A stretch of DNA of 64,000 nt from Oceanibaculum nanhaiense (GCF_002148795.1 NZ_MPOB01000001.1:558001-622000), one strand, 5' to 3'; shown: positions 34,678 to 44,468, counted from the first letter of the stretch. The notes: a model not told the origin generated them from the sequence alone. Made by a program: numbers and translations.

Positions 34678-35154
34678 TCACGCCACCTCGGCGACCTGCC
34701 CGCCGGTCAGCGTGGCGAGGTCGCCGGGCGTCAGCCGGAACACGGCGTTTGGCGTGCCGGCGGCGGCCCAGATTTCCCCCAAAGCCAGCAGATCGCGGTC
34801 GATGACCGTGATTGGCGCTTCCAGATGGCCGACCGGCGGCACCCCGCCTATGGCGAAGCCGGTGCGGGCGCGCACGAACTCCGCATCCGCCTTGCCGATC
34901 TTCTCGCCGATCAGCGCGTTGATTTTCTTCTCATCCACCCGGTTGGCGCCGCTGGCGATCACCAGCACCGGCCGGTCGGACGACTTGCCGCGGAAGATCA
35001 GCGATTTGGCGATCTGCGCCACAGTGCAGCCGATGGCGGCGGCGGCGTCCTCGGCGGTGCGGGTGGAAGCCGGGAACTCCCGCACCTCCAGCCCCAGCCC
35101 GTGGGCAGCAAGCGCTTCCTGAACGCGCTGCGCGGAGGGTTTCAGCGAACTCAT
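34678..35154 (-). CDS. YbaK/EbsC-type aminoacyl-tRNA deacylase domain protein
   Basis: 158 residues. EFPASTRTAEDAAAAIGCTV, QIAKSLIFRGKSSDRPVLVIASG with the conserved Lys, and FAIGGVPPVGH are the YbaK/ProX blocks. The family removes wrongly attached amino acids (Ala, Cys or others) from tRNA in trans. The VPPVGH segment suggests the ProX/YbaK branch but does not fix the substrate. It lies 4 bp downstream of rmuC on the same strand, so the two probably share a transcript. Confidence 0.88.
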   Translation of the reverse strand: MSSLKPSAQRVQEALAAHGLGLEVREFPASTRTAEDAAAAIGCTVAQIAKSLIFRGKSSDRPVLVIASGANRVDEKKINALIGEKIGKADAEFVRARTGFAIGGVPPVGHLEAPITVIDRDLLALGEIWAAAGTPNAVFRLTPGDLATLTGGQVAEVA

Positions 35155-35158
35155 TTCC

Positions 35159-36334
35159 TTATTCCCCGGCGAGACGGTCGGGCGGCGGCACCAGCGGGGT
35201 TTCTTCCGCCGGCCCCAGCTGCAATTCCTCGATCCGGCCGGCGCGCTTGGTCACCTTCTCGGTCGAGATGCGGATCTGCCTTATGTCCTCGCCGGCCTGG
35301 TTGAAATGCGTCTGCAGCTTCTCGACACGCTCGTCCAGCCGGCCGACATCGGTGCCCAGCAGCTGCACCTCGCGCTGGATGATGTGCGCCTGCTCGCGCA
35401 TGCGGGCATCCTTCAGGACGGCACGCACCGTGTTCAGCGTCGCCATCAGCGTGGTCGGCGAGACGATCCACACCTTCTCGCGGTAGGACTGCTCCACCAC
35501 ATCGCCCAGATTGGCGTGCAGCTCGGCATAGATCGCCTCGGACGGCAGGAACATCAGCGCCGAATCGGCGGTCTCGCCGGGCACGATATAGCGGTCGCGG
35601 ATGTCGCGCACATGCTTCAGCACCGAGGCGCCCAGCGCCTTGCGGGCGACGTTCCGGGCGACATCGTCCTGGGCGTTCTGCAGCGCGCGATAGCCTTCCA
35701 GCGGGAATTTCGCGTCGATGCCGATGGGGCCGGGCGGGTTGGGCAGGATCAGCAGGCAATCGACGCGCTTGCCGTCGCCGATCTGCGCCTGGAACTGGTA
35801 GGCGTTGGGCGGCAGCACCGCCTGCACCAGATTTTCCAGCTGCACCTCGCCGAAGGCGCCGCGTGCCTGCTTGTTCGACAATATGTCCTGCAGCCCGACC
35901 ACCTGGGTCGACAGCTCGGTGATGTTCTTCTGCGCCGCGTCGATGACGGCGAGGCGCTCCTTCAGCTCGGTCAGCGACTGGGTCGCCTGGGTGGAGCTTT
36001 TGTCCAGCGTCTCGCCGATGCGCCGGGTCACGTCGGCCAGCCTGTCCTCGACCGATTTGGACAGCTGGCGCTCCTGCGCCTGCATCTGCTGGGCGAGCCG
36101 TGCCTGCGCCGCGGCCTGGCTCTCGGCCAGCTGGGACAGCCTGCCGGCCAGCTCCGCCTGTGCCGCCATCATCTTCTCGGCGGTCAGGGCGGCCAGCGCC
36201 TGGGCCTGCGCTTCGGCTTCGCTGCTGCCGCGCCGGTCACGCAGGGCGAGCCAGAAGGCGAGCGCCAGCGCCAGCAGCGCGGCCCCGCCGGCCAGCAGCA
36301 TGATCAGGGTCGGATCGAGGGAATCGAACATCAT
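35159..36334 (-). CDS. rmuC: DNA recombination protein RmuC
   Basis: 391 residues from the ATGATG at 36334. One N-terminal membrane helix (LIMLLAGGAALLALALAFWLA) anchors it, then a long coiled coil (about residues 40-140, Gln/Ala/Glu-rich), and the RmuC domain: LSNKQARGAFGEVQLENLVQ, LPNPPGPIGIDAKFPLEGY and SEAIYAELHANLGDVVEQSY. RmuC limits recombination at inverted repeats; a nuclease-like fold is proposed for the core. Divergent from def, upstream of the YbaK gene. Confidence 0.93.
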   Translation of the reverse strand: MMFDSLDPTLIMLLAGGAALLALALAFWLALRDRRGSSEAEAQAQALAALTAEKMMAAQAELAGRLSQLAESQAAAQARLAQQMQAQERQLSKSVEDRLADVTRRIGETLDKSSTQATQSLTELKERLAVIDAAQKNITELSTQVVGLQDILSNKQARGAFGEVQLENLVQAVLPPNAYQFQAQIGDGKRVDCLLILPNPPGPIGIDAKFPLEGYRALQNAQDDVARNVARKALGASVLKHVRDIRDRYIVPGETADSALMFLPSEAIYAELHANLGDVVEQSYREKVWIVSPTTLMATLNTVRAVLKDARMREQAHIIQREVQLLGTDVGRLDERVEKLQTHFNQAGEDIRQIRISTEKVTKRAGRIEELQLGPAEETPLVPPPDRLAGE

Positions 36335-36464
36335 GCCTACTGTATATCGTGGCACGGGCGGAGACGTCCACCAATGCTGCACATACTACGGCAAAGCTTG
36401 ACGCTGCATCCGCTGCTGCTTAGGTAATGGCCAATCGCGCAAGTTTATTCGAATGGTTCCAATC

Positions 36465-36992
36465 ATGGCCGTGCTGCCCCTCGTCGTCGCCCCCGATCCA
36501 CGTCTGAAGAAGAAGGCGCTGCCTGTCGAGCGCGTGGACGACACCATCCGCAAGCTGATGGATGACATGGTGGAGACGATGTACGCCGAGAATGGCATGG
36601 GGCTGGCCGCGCCCCAGGTCGGCATCTCCAGCCGCGTCATCGTCATGGATATCGCCCGCAAGGACGAGCAGCCGAAGATCTTCAAGATGGCGAATCCGGA
36701 GATCGTCTGGGAATCGCCGGAGGTCAAATCCTACGAGGAAGGCTGCCTGTCGGTGCCGGAGCATTATGCCGAGGTGGAGCGCCCGGCCAGCATAAAGCTC
36801 CGCTTCATCGATTATGAGAACGAAATCCGCGAGATCGATGCGGACGGCGTGCTGGCGGTCTGCGTGCAGCATGAGATCGACCATCTGAACGGCGTGCTGT
36901 TCATTGATCACCTGTCCTCGCTGAAGCGCAGCATCATCTCGCGCAAGCTGCTGAAGGCGAAGAAGGCGATGGCCGAACCGGCCAGTTCCTGA
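36465..36992 (+). CDS. def: Peptide deformylase
   Basis: 175 residues from ATG 36465 (in-frame ATG at 36453 also possible). All three catalytic motifs are intact: [17 protein letters not shown] with the metal-binding Cys, and QHEIDHLNG with two His and the catalytic Glu. It removes the N-formyl group from nascent proteins. It lies 14 bp upstream of fmt, which adds the formyl group, the common def-fmt pair. The spacer ahead (36335-36464) should hold the divergent def/rmuC promoters. Confidence 0.96.
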   Translation: MAVLPLVVAPDPRLKKKALPVERVDDTIRKLMDDMVETMYAENGMGLAAPQVGISSRVIVMDIARKDEQPKIFKMANPEIVWESPEVKSYEEGCLSVPEHYAEVERPASIKLRFIDYENEIREIDADGVLAVCVQHEIDHLNGVLFIDHLSSLKRSIISRKLLKAKKAMAEPASS

Positions 36993-37006
36993 TTGGCCAA
37001 TTCCTG

Positions 37007-37945
37007 ATGACCTCCCTGCGCCTCGCCTTCATGGGCACGCCGGACTTTTCGGTGCCGGCACTGCAGGCGCTGATCGCGACCGGGCACGAGATCGCCGCGG
37101 TCTATTCCCAGCCGCCGCGCCCGGCGGGCCGGGGCCAGAAGCTTACCCCCTCGCCGGTGCAGGCCTATGCGCAATCGCAGGGGCTGGAGGTGCGCACGCC
37201 AAAAAGCCTGCGCAATGCGGAGGCGCAGGCGGCGTTTGCCGCACTCGGTCTCGATTGCGCGGTGGTGGTCGCCTATGGGCTGATCCTGCCGAAGCCGATC
37301 CTGGAGGCGCCGCGCCTCGGCTGCGTGAACATCCATGCCTCGCTGCTGCCGCGCTGGCGCGGGGCGGCACCGATCCAGCGCGCCATCCAGGCCGGCGATG
37401 TCGAATCCGGCGTCACCATCATGCAGATGGATGAGGGGCTGGATACCGGGCCGATGCTGCTGCGCGACTCCGTACCGATCACGGGCGAGACCACGGGCCA
37501 GAGTCTGCATGATGCGCTTTCCGCGCTGGGCGGGCGGATGATCGTGGAGGCTCTGAACGGACTGGCGGCGGGCACGCTGCAAGCGGTGGCGCAGCCGGAA
37601 GCGGGCGTCACCTACGCCGCCAAGCTGACGAAGGAGGAGGCGCTGCTCGACTGGACCAGGCCGGCGGCAGAGCTGGAGCGGCAGATTCGCGCCTTCGATC
37701 CGTGGCCCGGCTCCTTCTTCCTGCATCAGGGCGAGCGGCTGAAAGTGCTGAAGGCCGAGCTGGCCGAAGGCAAGGGCGCCCCCGGCGCGCTGCTGCCCGG
37801 AACTTTGCTGGACGATGCGCTTGCCGTCGCCTGCGGAGAGGGGGCGCTGCGTCTCCTGCGCGTGCAGCGCCCCGGCAAGGCGGCGATGGAGGCAGAGGCG
37901 CTGCTGCGCGGCTATCCGCTGCCCAAGGGTACGGTTCTGGGCTGA
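37007..37945 (+). CDS. fmt: Methionyl-tRNA formyltransferase
   Basis: 312 residues. [22 protein letters not shown] opens the formyltransferase domain; [35 protein letters not shown] includes the catalytic Asn-His and the SLLPRWRG motif; [11 protein letters not shown] contains the catalytic Asp. The C-terminal OB-like domain starts near residue 205. It formylates initiator Met-tRNA with 10-formyl-THF. Second gene of the def-fmt unit; convergent with the PAS gene, 3 bp apart. Confidence 0.96.
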   Translation: MTSLRLAFMGTPDFSVPALQALIATGHEIAAVYSQPPRPAGRGQKLTPSPVQAYAQSQGLEVRTPKSLRNAEAQAAFAALGLDCAVVVAYGLILPKPILEAPRLGCVNIHASLLPRWRGAAPIQRAIQAGDVESGVTIMQMDEGLDTGPMLLRDSVPITGETTGQSLHDALSALGGRMIVEALNGLAAGTLQAVAQPEAGVTYAAKLTKEEALLDWTRPAAELERQIRAFDPWPGSFFLHQGERLKVLKAELAEGKGAPGALLPGTLLDDALAVACGEGALRLLRVQRPGKAAMEAEALLRGYPLPKGTVLG

Positions 37946-37948
37946 GCC

Positions 37949-38476
37949 TCAGGCCGCGTCGCTGATTTCCGTCAGGGGCCGGGCGGTTTCGGGATCGATG
38001 TGGATCAGTTCGGCCAGCGAGAAATACTGCACTACGGCGCCCAGCAGATGCGTCGTGCGGCCCGGCTCCCCGAAAGGCAGCACCAGCCGCGAATAGCGGA
38101 ACACCGAGTTGCGCGCCGAAAAGCCGCTTTTCGCATAGGCCGGGTGCTGGGTACGGCTGACCGTGCTGAGATGCTCGATCAGCGGTGCGGTGAAGTCGCG
38201 CGGCGTGACATCGCTGATGCTGCGTCCGGCGACCGGGCCGCGATAAAAGCGCTGCACGGTTTCGCCGGCGATGCGGATGATGTAATCCTCCGGATCGCGG
38301 CGCACCTCGATCAGGTACAGCCGGTCCAGCGGAAAGGGCAGCAGGACCGGGTCGAGGTCGGCGCGGGCCGGCAGGGCGCGATCGCCGCGAATCTCGTGCC
38401 AGTGCGCCAGCAGTTTTTGCAATTGCGGTTCCTCGACGGAAACCGCTTTGGGATTCTCCATCGCGTTCTCGATCAT
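37949..38476 (-). CDS. PAS-domain protein (PAS_5 type)
   Basis: 175 residues from ATG 38476; 38461 is an equally possible start. LLAHWHEIRGDRALPARADLDPVLLPFPLDRLYLIE and the following IIRIAGETVQRFYRGPVAGRSISDV match alphaproteobacterial PAS_5 proteins, which are stand-alone PAS domains without an output domain. It probably senses a small ligand or redox state and acts through a partner. It sits on the opposite strand between fmt and truA, which are often neighbours. A degenerate CtrA-like element lies 63 bp upstream. Confidence 0.72.
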   Translation of the reverse strand: MIENAMENPKAVSVEEPQLQKLLAHWHEIRGDRALPARADLDPVLLPFPLDRLYLIEVRRDPEDYIIRIAGETVQRFYRGPVAGRSISDVTPRDFTAPLIEHLSTVSRTQHPAYAKSGFSARNSVFRYSRLVLPFGEPGRTTHLLGAVVQYFSLAELIHIDPETARPLTEISDAA

Positions 38477-38592
38477 CTTCAAATCAGGATGCAAGGCGGC
38501 ATCCGCCTTTTGTTGCGGCGCAAAATGCGCGAAACGGGCTAACAAATCGTTACGAACTTTTGACAATGCAAACGGGTGTGACAAAAAGCGCC

Positions 38593-39354
38593 ATGCCACG
38601 GTATCGCCTTACCCTTGAATATGATGGACGGCCCTATGTCGGCTGGCAGCGCCAGTCGAATGGCCCGTCCGTGCAGCAGGCACTCGAAGAAGCGGTCACG
38701 CGCCTGACCGGCGAAACCGTGGTGCTGACCGCCGCCGGGCGCACCGATGCGGGCGTGCATGCCACCGGCCAGGTCTGCCATCTGGAGATCGACAAGGAGC
38801 TGGCTCCCGGCAGGCTGCGCGACGGGCTGAACGCGCATCTGCGGGAGGAGGCGGTGGTCGTGCTGGCCGCGCATCGCGCCGCGGCGGATTTCCACGCGCG
38901 TTTCTCGGCGACGGGCCGCGGCTATCTCTATCGCATCCTGAACCGCCGGGCGTATCCGGCGCTGGATCGCGGCCGGGTCTGGTGGTATCCGCGCCCGCTG
39001 GACGCCGAGGCGATGCATGCGGCAGCACGGCTGCTGCTCGGCACGCATGATTTCTCCAGCTTCCGCGCCAGCGAATGCCAGGCGGCCAGCCCGGTGAAGA
39101 CGCTCGACCGGCTGGATGTATCGCGCGTCGGCGACGAGGTGCAGATGATCGTCGAGGCGCGCTCCTTCCTGCATCATCAGGTGCGCAATTTCGCCGGCTC
39201 GCTGGCGCTGGTGGGTCTGGGCAGGTGGACGCAGGAGGATCTGCGCCGGGTGCTGGCGGCCCGGGACCGCAGGGCCGGCGGGCCGACCGCGCCGCCTGAA
39301 GGGCTCTATCTCACCCGCGTCGATTATCCGGTGGAGATGTCAGAAGGCGACTGA
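38593..39354 (+). CDS. truA: tRNA pseudouridine(38-40) synthase TruA
   Basis: 253 residues. YRLTLEYDGRPYVGWQRQ at the start, the catalytic Asp in AAGRTDAGVHATGQV, and SFLHHQVRNFAGSLALVG at the C-terminal half are TruA signatures. It makes pseudouridine at tRNA positions 38-40. The start at 38593 is chosen by homology; ATG 38566 and TTG 38560 are in frame upstream, and none has a good ribosome binding site. The last 15 bp overlap the convergent membrane-protein gene. Confidence 0.95.
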   Translation: MPRYRLTLEYDGRPYVGWQRQSNGPSVQQALEEAVTRLTGETVVLTAAGRTDAGVHATGQVCHLEIDKELAPGRLRDGLNAHLREEAVVVLAAHRAAADFHARFSATGRGYLYRILNRRAYPALDRGRVWWYPRPLDAEAMHAAARLLLGTHDFSSFRASECQAASPVKTLDRLDVSRVGDEVQMIVEARSFLHHQVRNFAGSLALVGLGRWTQEDLRRVLAARDRRAGGPTAPPEGLYLTRVDYPVEMSEGD

Positions 39355-39915
39355 CTGGCCCAGCAGCCGCACCATAAGCCCGACCACCATGTCGAAAAAC
39401 ACCACCGCGATGGCGGCGCCGGTCGCGATGCCAAGCCCGGTGCGGGCGATGTACCATTGATAGACCAGGATGGCCGCGAAGGCCGCCATGGTGACGAAGC
39501 CGGCCAGATCTTCCGGGATCACGCCGCCGACTGCCAGCGCCGAGACCAGCAGGAAGGCGGCGATCTGCAGCACGCCGGCCCAGTTATAGGGCACGATATA
39601 GTCGAAATAGCGCTCTTCCCGGTCGAGATAGCGGGTCACATAGACCATGACCAGCGGGAAGGCGAGCCAGGAGATCACATAGATCGCCGCCTCGCGCATC
39701 AGCCCGAACAGCCCGCCAATCATCACCGGTGAGTCGCCGCCAGCCAGCACCAGCAGGCCGAAATGCGCCGGGGCGGCGATGGCGGCGGCGAAGAAGCTCT
39801 TCCAGAACCCGTCCAGGCTGCGGTCGAAATACTCCAGCCCCCTGGCGTCGAACCGCGCCAGCCGCCAGGCGCCGTACAGCGCCTTCGCGATTTCCGCCTG
39901 GCTGGGCAAATTCAT
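39340..39915 (-). CDS. Conserved Yip1-like membrane protein
   Basis: 191 residues with about five membrane helices after a soluble N-terminus (MNLPSQAEIAKALYGAWRLA). GLEYFDRSLDGFWKSFFAA is the most distinctive stretch; alphaproteobacterial proteins of this type are often found beside dapE. Function unknown; the Yip1 likeness is only in topology. It begins 1 bp after the dapE stop, so it is the last gene of a dapD-dapE-membrane protein unit, and overlaps truA convergently. Confidence 0.7.
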   Translation of the reverse strand: MNLPSQAEIAKALYGAWRLARFDARGLEYFDRSLDGFWKSFFAAAIAAPAHFGLLVLAGGDSPVMIGGLFGLMREAAIYVISWLAFPLVMVYVTRYLDREERYFDYIVPYNWAGVLQIAAFLLVSALAVGGVIPEDLAGFVTMAAFAAILVYQWYIARTGLGIATGAAIAVVFFDMVVGLMVRLLGQSVAF

Positions 39916-39916
39916 G

Positions 39917-41116
39917 TCAGCGGCCTGTCCCGGTGCGGGCGAAGAAGGCGGCCAGCACGGCCTTGAAGATATCGGCCAGCTTGCGGATATCCTCCACGGC
40001 GACGCGCTCATCCACCTTGTGCATGGTCTGGCCGACCAGCCCGAATTCGGCGACCGGACAGACCGCGCGGATGAAACGCGCATCCGAGGTGCCGCCGGTG
40101 GTGGAGAGTTCCGGGCGCAGGCCGGTCACGCCTTCCACCGCATCCTGCAGCAGATCGGAGAACCAGCCCGGTTCGGTCAGGAAGCTCTCACCGCTGACCG
40201 AGCATTTCAGCTCGTAGCTGCCGCCATCACTGCCCAGCCCCTCGTCGAAGATCTGCCGCAGCCAGGCTTCCAGCTTCGTCGAGGTCCACAGATCGTTGAA
40301 GCGGATATTGAAAGTGGCCCTTGCCTGCGCCGGCACCACATTATTGGCCGGGTTGCCGACATCCACCGTTGTGACCTGCACCGAGGAGGGCTGAAAATAA
40401 TCGCTGCCCTCGTCGATATAGGTCTTCGACAGCGGGGCCAGCATGCGCACCAGCCGATGGATCGGGTTATCGGCCAGATGCGGATAGGCGACATGGCCCT
40501 GCGCGCCATGGACGGTCAGCCAGCCGGTCAGGCTGCCGCGCCGGCCGATCTTCACCATCTCGCCCAGCCTGGTCGGGTTGGTCGGCTCCCCCACCACGCA
40601 GGCATCGATGGTCTCGCCGCGCGCCGCCATCCAGTCCAGCATCTTCCTGGTGCCGTTGATCGCCGGGCCTTCCTCGTCGCCGGTGATCAGCAGCACGATG
40701 GAGCCGGGCAGGGTGCCGGCCTCCGCGATATAGGACTGGGCGGCAGCGGCGAAGCTGGCGATGGAGGATTTCATGTCCACCGCACCGCGCCCGTACAGCA
40801 CGCCGTCATGAATCTCGGCGGCAAAGGGATCGATGCTCCAGGCCGCCGCATCGCCAACCGGCACCACATCGGTATGGCCGGCATAGCAGAACACCGGCCC
40901 CGCCGTGCCGATGCGGGCATAGAGGTTATCGACCGGTGGCGTGCCGTCTTCCTCGAAGCGCAGCCGCTCGCAGGTGAGGCCGATGTCCTCCAGCGCCCGC
41001 GCCAGCACATCGAGCGCGCCCTCGTCCGCCGGCGTGACGCTGGGACAGCGGATCAGCGCCTGGGCGAGAGAGACGGGGTCGATTGCCCCGGGGGGGATAG
41101 GGTCCTGGAGGGCCAT
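39917..41116 (-). CDS. dapE: Succinyl-diaminopimelate desuccinylase
   Basis: 399 residues, slightly longer than E. coli DapE (375). Metal ligands: His in [13 protein letters not shown], bridging Asp in [13 protein letters not shown], Glu pair in [13 protein letters not shown] with the catalytic Glu, and a distant His in [10 protein letters not shown]. It hydrolyses N-succinyl-LL-diaminopimelate with two zinc ions, giving LL-DAP for lysine and peptidoglycan. The start at 41116 fits the family N-terminus; the frame remains open upstream into dapD. It lies 11 bp after dapD. Confidence 0.95.
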   Translation of the reverse strand: MALQDPIPPGAIDPVSLAQALIRCPSVTPADEGALDVLARALEDIGLTCERLRFEEDGTPPVDNLYARIGTAGPVFCYAGHTDVVPVGDAAAWSIDPFAAEIHDGVLYGRGAVDMKSSIASFAAAAQSYIAEAGTLPGSIVLLITGDEEGPAINGTRKMLDWMAARGETIDACVVGEPTNPTRLGEMVKIGRRGSLTGWLTVHGAQGHVAYPHLADNPIHRLVRMLAPLSKTYIDEGSDYFQPSSVQVTTVDVGNPANNVVPAQARATFNIRFNDLWTSTKLEAWLRQIFDEGLGSDGGSYELKCSVSGESFLTEPGWFSDLLQDAVEGVTGLRPELSTTGGTSDARFIRAVCPVAEFGLVGQTMHKVDERVAVEDIRKLADIFKAVLAAFFARTGTGR

Positions 41117-41127
41117 CGGTGTCAGCC

Positions 41128-41985
41128 TCAGTCGCGCAGCAGGTCGTTGATCGAGGTCTTGGAGCGGGTCTGCGCATCGACCCGCTTCACGATGACGGCG
41201 CAATAGAGCGACGGGCCGGGCGTGCCGTCCGGCAGCGGCTTGCCCGGCAGATTGCCCGACACCACCACGGAATAGGCCGGCACGCGGCCGATGAAGATTT
41301 CGCCGGTATTGCGGTCGATGATCTTGGTGGATTTGGAGATGAAGGTGCCCATCGACAGGACCGAGCCTTCCTCGACGATCACGCCCTCGACCACTTCCGA
41401 ACGTGCGCCGATGAAGCAATTATCCTCGATGATGACCGGATCGGCCTGCAGCGGCTCCAGCACGCCGCCGATGCCCACGCCGCCCGACAGATGCACGTTC
41501 TTGCCGATCTGCGCGCACGACCCGACGGTCACCCAGGTATCGACCATGGTGCCGGTATCGACATAGGCGCCCAGATTCACGAAGCTCGGCATCAGCACGG
41601 CGCCGGGTGCGATATAGGCGGAGCGGCGGACCACGCAGTTCGGCACGGCGCGGAAGCCGGCATCGCGGAATTTCGCCTCGTCCCAGCCGGAGAATTTCGA
41701 CGGCACCTTGTCGAACCAGGGTGCCGGGCCGCGCACCGGGTCGGTCGGACCGCCGGGGATCGGCACCATGTCGTACAGGCGGAAGGACAGCAGCACCGCC
41801 TTCTTCAGCCACTGATGCACGACCCAGGAACCGGTCTCTTTCGAGGCGACCCGGTATTTGCCGGAATCAAGACCTTCCAGCGCCGCCTCGACGGCGTCGC
41901 GGATTTCGCCCTTGGTGGCAAGGCCAATATTGGCCCGGTCTTCCCAGGCGGCATCGATGGTGGCTTGAAGGGAGGCGTCGCTCAT
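41128..41985 (-). CDS. dapD: 2,3,4,5-tetrahydropyridine-2,6-dicarboxylate N-succinyltransferase
   Basis: 285 residues. An N-terminal helical domain ([16 protein letters not shown]) precedes a left-handed beta-helix of hexapeptide repeats (about residues 105-235: [40 protein letters not shown]). It succinylates tetrahydrodipicolinate in the succinylase branch of lysine/DAP synthesis. First gene of the dapD-dapE-membrane protein unit. Product and substrate are the direct neighbours of DapE in the pathway. Confidence 0.96.
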   Translation of the reverse strand: MSDASLQATIDAAWEDRANIGLATKGEIRDAVEAALEGLDSGKYRVASKETGSWVVHQWLKKAVLLSFRLYDMVPIPGGPTDPVRGPAPWFDKVPSKFSGWDEAKFRDAGFRAVPNCVVRRSAYIAPGAVLMPSFVNLGAYVDTGTMVDTWVTVGSCAQIGKNVHLSGGVGIGGVLEPLQADPVIIEDNCFIGARSEVVEGVIVEEGSVLSMGTFISKSTKIIDRNTGEIFIGRVPAYSVVVSGNLPGKPLPDGTPGPSLYCAVIVKRVDAQTRSKTSINDLLRD

Positions 41986-42052
41986 GGCCGGTTATCCTCG
42001 AAAGTTCCAGTCTGAAAGGCGGGCGTGAGGATGGTATGACCACCCCCCCAAG

Positions 42053-42757
42053 TCAACTGCTGCCGGGCGTATCGGGGGCTTTCGCTGTTCGTGTCTCCAG
42101 CCAGCCGGCCAGATCGTCGGTGGCATGATGGATATGGCCGTCCTCGCTGCCGGCTTTTGCCCAGTCCGGGCCACCGGCGACCCAGACCGTCGTCATGCCC
42201 AGCGCCGCCGCCGGCACCAGATTGCGGGCGATATCCTCGACCATGGCCGCGCGGCGCGGATCGATGGCGTGGCGCTTCACGAAGCTGGCATAGGGGGCGG
42301 GGTCGGGCTTCGGCATATAGTCCGCCGCCACGATATCGAAAATGCCGGAAAACCCGTCCAGCCCCAGCCGTTCCAGCACGCGCTCGGCATGGCGGACCGT
42401 GCCGTTGGTGAAGATCAGCTTCTCGCCGGGCAAGGCGGCCATTGCCGCCTTCAGCCGGTCACAGGCGAGGACCGGCGCATAGTCAATGTCATGCACGAAA
42501 TCGAGAAAGGCGGAGGGTTCCAGCCCATGCTCGACCATCAGCCCGCGCAGCGTGGTGCCGTGGCGGCGGAACAGCGCCTTCTGCAGCGGACGGGCTTCGT
42601 CGGGCGGCAGGCTCAGCGCCTCGGCGATGAATGCGGTCATCCGCCAGTCGATCTGCGAGAACAGATCGCACGACGCCGGGTAGAGCGTGTTGTCGAGATC
42701 GAACACCCAATGCTCGATCTCGCTAAGGGGGGCGGGGAGGAGGGTTGTCTGGTTCAT
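42053..42757 (-). CDS. Pyrimidine 5'-nucleotidase-type HAD hydrolase
   Basis: 234 residues. HAD motif I is VFDLDNTLYPASCDLF, the Tyr-Pro after the motif being typical of the SDT1/PHM8 pyrimidine 5'-nucleotidase group. Motif II is LIFTNGTVRHAERVL, and motifs III and IV fall in KPDPAPYASF and AAMVEDIARNLVPAAALGM. It should dephosphorylate UMP/CMP or similar nucleotides in the cytoplasm. Same strand as dapD but 67 bp upstream, so possibly co-transcribed. Confidence 0.85.
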   Translation of the reverse strand: MNQTTLLPAPLSEIEHWVFDLDNTLYPASCDLFSQIDWRMTAFIAEALSLPPDEARPLQKALFRRHGTTLRGLMVEHGLEPSAFLDFVHDIDYAPVLACDRLKAAMAALPGEKLIFTNGTVRHAERVLERLGLDGFSGIFDIVAADYMPKPDPAPYASFVKRHAIDPRRAAMVEDIARNLVPAAALGMTTVWVAGGPDWAKAGSEDGHIHHATDDLAGWLETRTAKAPDTPGSS

Positions 42758-42797
42758 GTTCCTAATCTAGGGCGGCGAACGCGGGAGGGGAATGCCC

Positions 42798-43451
42798 CTA
42801 TCCCGGCAGTACCTGCCAGACGGCGGTGTGGCGGATGTCGCGGTCTTCCAGGTCGCGGCTGACCGGCACGGCGAAATCGCCCAGCTTGTAGAGCCCGTCG
42901 GCCGGTGCATAGGCGCGGCCGGGGTCGCCCAGCAGCACGGTGGTGCCGGTCGATGCTGCGGTGCGCAGCCAGCCCATGACACGCCCGGCCATCGGCTTCT
43001 CGTAGCACAGATCGCCGGCCAGAATGATGTCCCAGTCGCGCGCCACATCATCCAGCAGGTCGCGCCCCAGTGCATCGACGGTCACGCCATTGGCGGCGGC
43101 GTTCAGCGCGATGGCGGCCAACGCCAGCGCGTCGATATCGTTCGCCGTCGCCCGTAAGGCACCGGCCCGCATGGCGGCAATGGCGGCGATGCCGCCGCCG
43201 GCGCCAAGATCGAGCACCCGCCTGGCCTTCACCAGCTCCGGCCGGTCGAGGATCAGCCGCGCCACCGCCTGTCCGCCCGGCCAGGCGAAGGCCCAGTAGG
43301 GCGGCGGCACGCCCTGGCGCTCCAGGTCGGCCTCGGTCATCTCCCACAGCGGCATGACGGCGTCGGCGAGGTAAAGGGCCAGTTCGGGGACGAGCGGGGC
43401 GGCCCCCAGCCGGGTGTTGCGGATGATGAAATCTTCCGGATTGTCGATCAC
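42798..43451 (-). CDS. ETF-beta lysine methyltransferase-like protein (METTL20 family)
   Basis: 217 residues. PPPYWAFAWPGGQAVARLIL, VLDLGAGGGIAAIAAMRAGA (motif I) and IILAGDLCYEKPM (the D-x-x-Y motif) are shared with the METTL20/ETFB-KMT group. A characterised Agrobacterium member methylates lysines of ETF-beta and ribosomal protein L7/L12. Here it overlaps ubiA by 4 bp (ATGA), linking it to ubiquinone synthesis and, by inference, to the ETF-quinone electron route. The C-terminus is complete. Confidence 0.8.
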   Translation of the reverse strand: MIDNPEDFIIRNTRLGAAPLVPELALYLADAVMPLWEMTEADLERQGVPPPYWAFAWPGGQAVARLILDRPELVKARRVLDLGAGGGIAAIAAMRAGALRATANDIDALALAAIALNAAANGVTVDALGRDLLDDVARDWDIILAGDLCYEKPMAGRVMGWLRTAASTGTTVLLGDPGRAYAPADGLYKLGDFAVPVSRDLEDRDIRHTAVWQVLPG

Positions 43452-44419
43452 GCAACGACCTGACCGGCCATAACTTGTCCCGCCACTAGGGCCGCCAGGA
43501 TAATGAGGCCGAAATCGCGGTTCGAGCGGAAGGTGCGCTTGCAGGCTTCCGGGTCGTCGATGTCCAGGCGGATGGCCTGCCAGAAAAGCTGCACCGCGCC
43601 GAGGGCAAGCCCGGCCCAGAACGGCCAGGCGAGGCCAGCCAGCCAGCCGGCGCCGGCGATGCCCAGCAGGGTCAGGGCGTAGAAGACGAACAGCGCCGGC
43701 CTTGTGTGGCGGCCCAGCGCCAGGGCGGAGGATTTCACCCCCACCTTCAGATCGTCCTCCCGGTCCTGATGGGCGTAGATCGTGTCATAGCCCAGCGTCC
43801 AGGCGATGCTGGCGGCATAAAGGATCAGCGCTGGCAGGTGCAGCGTGCCGGCCACAGCGGCATAGCCGATCAGGATGCCCCAGTTGAAGGTGACGCCCAG
43901 CACGAATTGCGGCCAGTAGGTGATGCGCTTCATGAAGGGGTAGAGCACGATCAGCCCGACCACCCCGGCGCCCAGCGCCCAGCTATAGGGGTTCAGCGAC
44001 AGCAGCACGGCGAGGCCAATGCCGCACATGACGGCGATGAAGGCCAGCGCCTGCCGCACCGACAGCGCACCGCTGGCCAGCGGCCTTGTGCGGGTGCGCG
44101 CCACCTTGCGGTCGATGTCGCGGTCGGCCAGGTCGTTCACCGCGCAGCCCGCCGCCCGCATGGCGAAGGAGCCCAGCACGAACAGCGCCATCAGCAGCGG
44201 GTCCGGCCATGTGTCTGTCGCCAGCGCCTGTCCCCACCAGCATGGAATCAGCAGCAGCCAGGTGCCGATCGGTCGGTCGAAGCGGCCGAGCCGCAGATAG
44301 GCGTGCGACCAGCCGGGCATCCAGCGGTCGATCCAGCTGTCCGCCGGAATGTCGATCCGGGCGTCTGGTCGGCTATCGGGCGAATTTTCGGAGCGCAAAC
44401 TTTCGGGTCCGTTCTGCAT
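43448..44419 (-). CDS. ubiA: 4-hydroxybenzoate polyprenyltransferase
   Basis: 323 residues with about eight membrane helices. The first Asp-rich site is AAGCAVNDLADRDIDRKVAR and the second YDTIYAHQDREDDLKVG, both binding polyprenyl diphosphate through Mg. It prenylates 4-hydroxybenzoate, the first membrane step of ubiquinone synthesis. The start at 44419 (MQNGPESL) is preferred; an ATG at 44470 would overlap the divergent rsmE start. It overlaps the ETF-beta methyltransferase gene by 4 bp. Confidence 0.94.
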   Translation of the reverse strand: MQNGPESLRSENSPDSRPDARIDIPADSWIDRWMPGWSHAYLRLGRFDRPIGTWLLLIPCWWGQALATDTWPDPLLMALFVLGSFAMRAAGCAVNDLADRDIDRKVARTRTRPLASGALSVRQALAFIAVMCGIGLAVLLSLNPYSWALGAGVVGLIVLYPFMKRITYWPQFVLGVTFNWGILIGYAAVAGTLHLPALILYAASIAWTLGYDTIYAHQDREDDLKVGVKSSALALGRHTRPALFVFYALTLLGIAGAGWLAGLAWPFWAGLALGAVQLFWQAIRLDIDDPEACKRTFRSNRDFGLIILAALVAGQVMAGQVVA

Positions 44420-44468
44420 GGGGTATTGTTCGGCTATTCCTGAAAGACCCTCGGAGACTCTCTCCCTC

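Noticed and set aside
38560-38592. TTGACA upstream of truA as a -35 promoter box
   Set aside because: No acceptable -10 sequence is found at 16-18 bp that leaves room for a leader; too weak to list.
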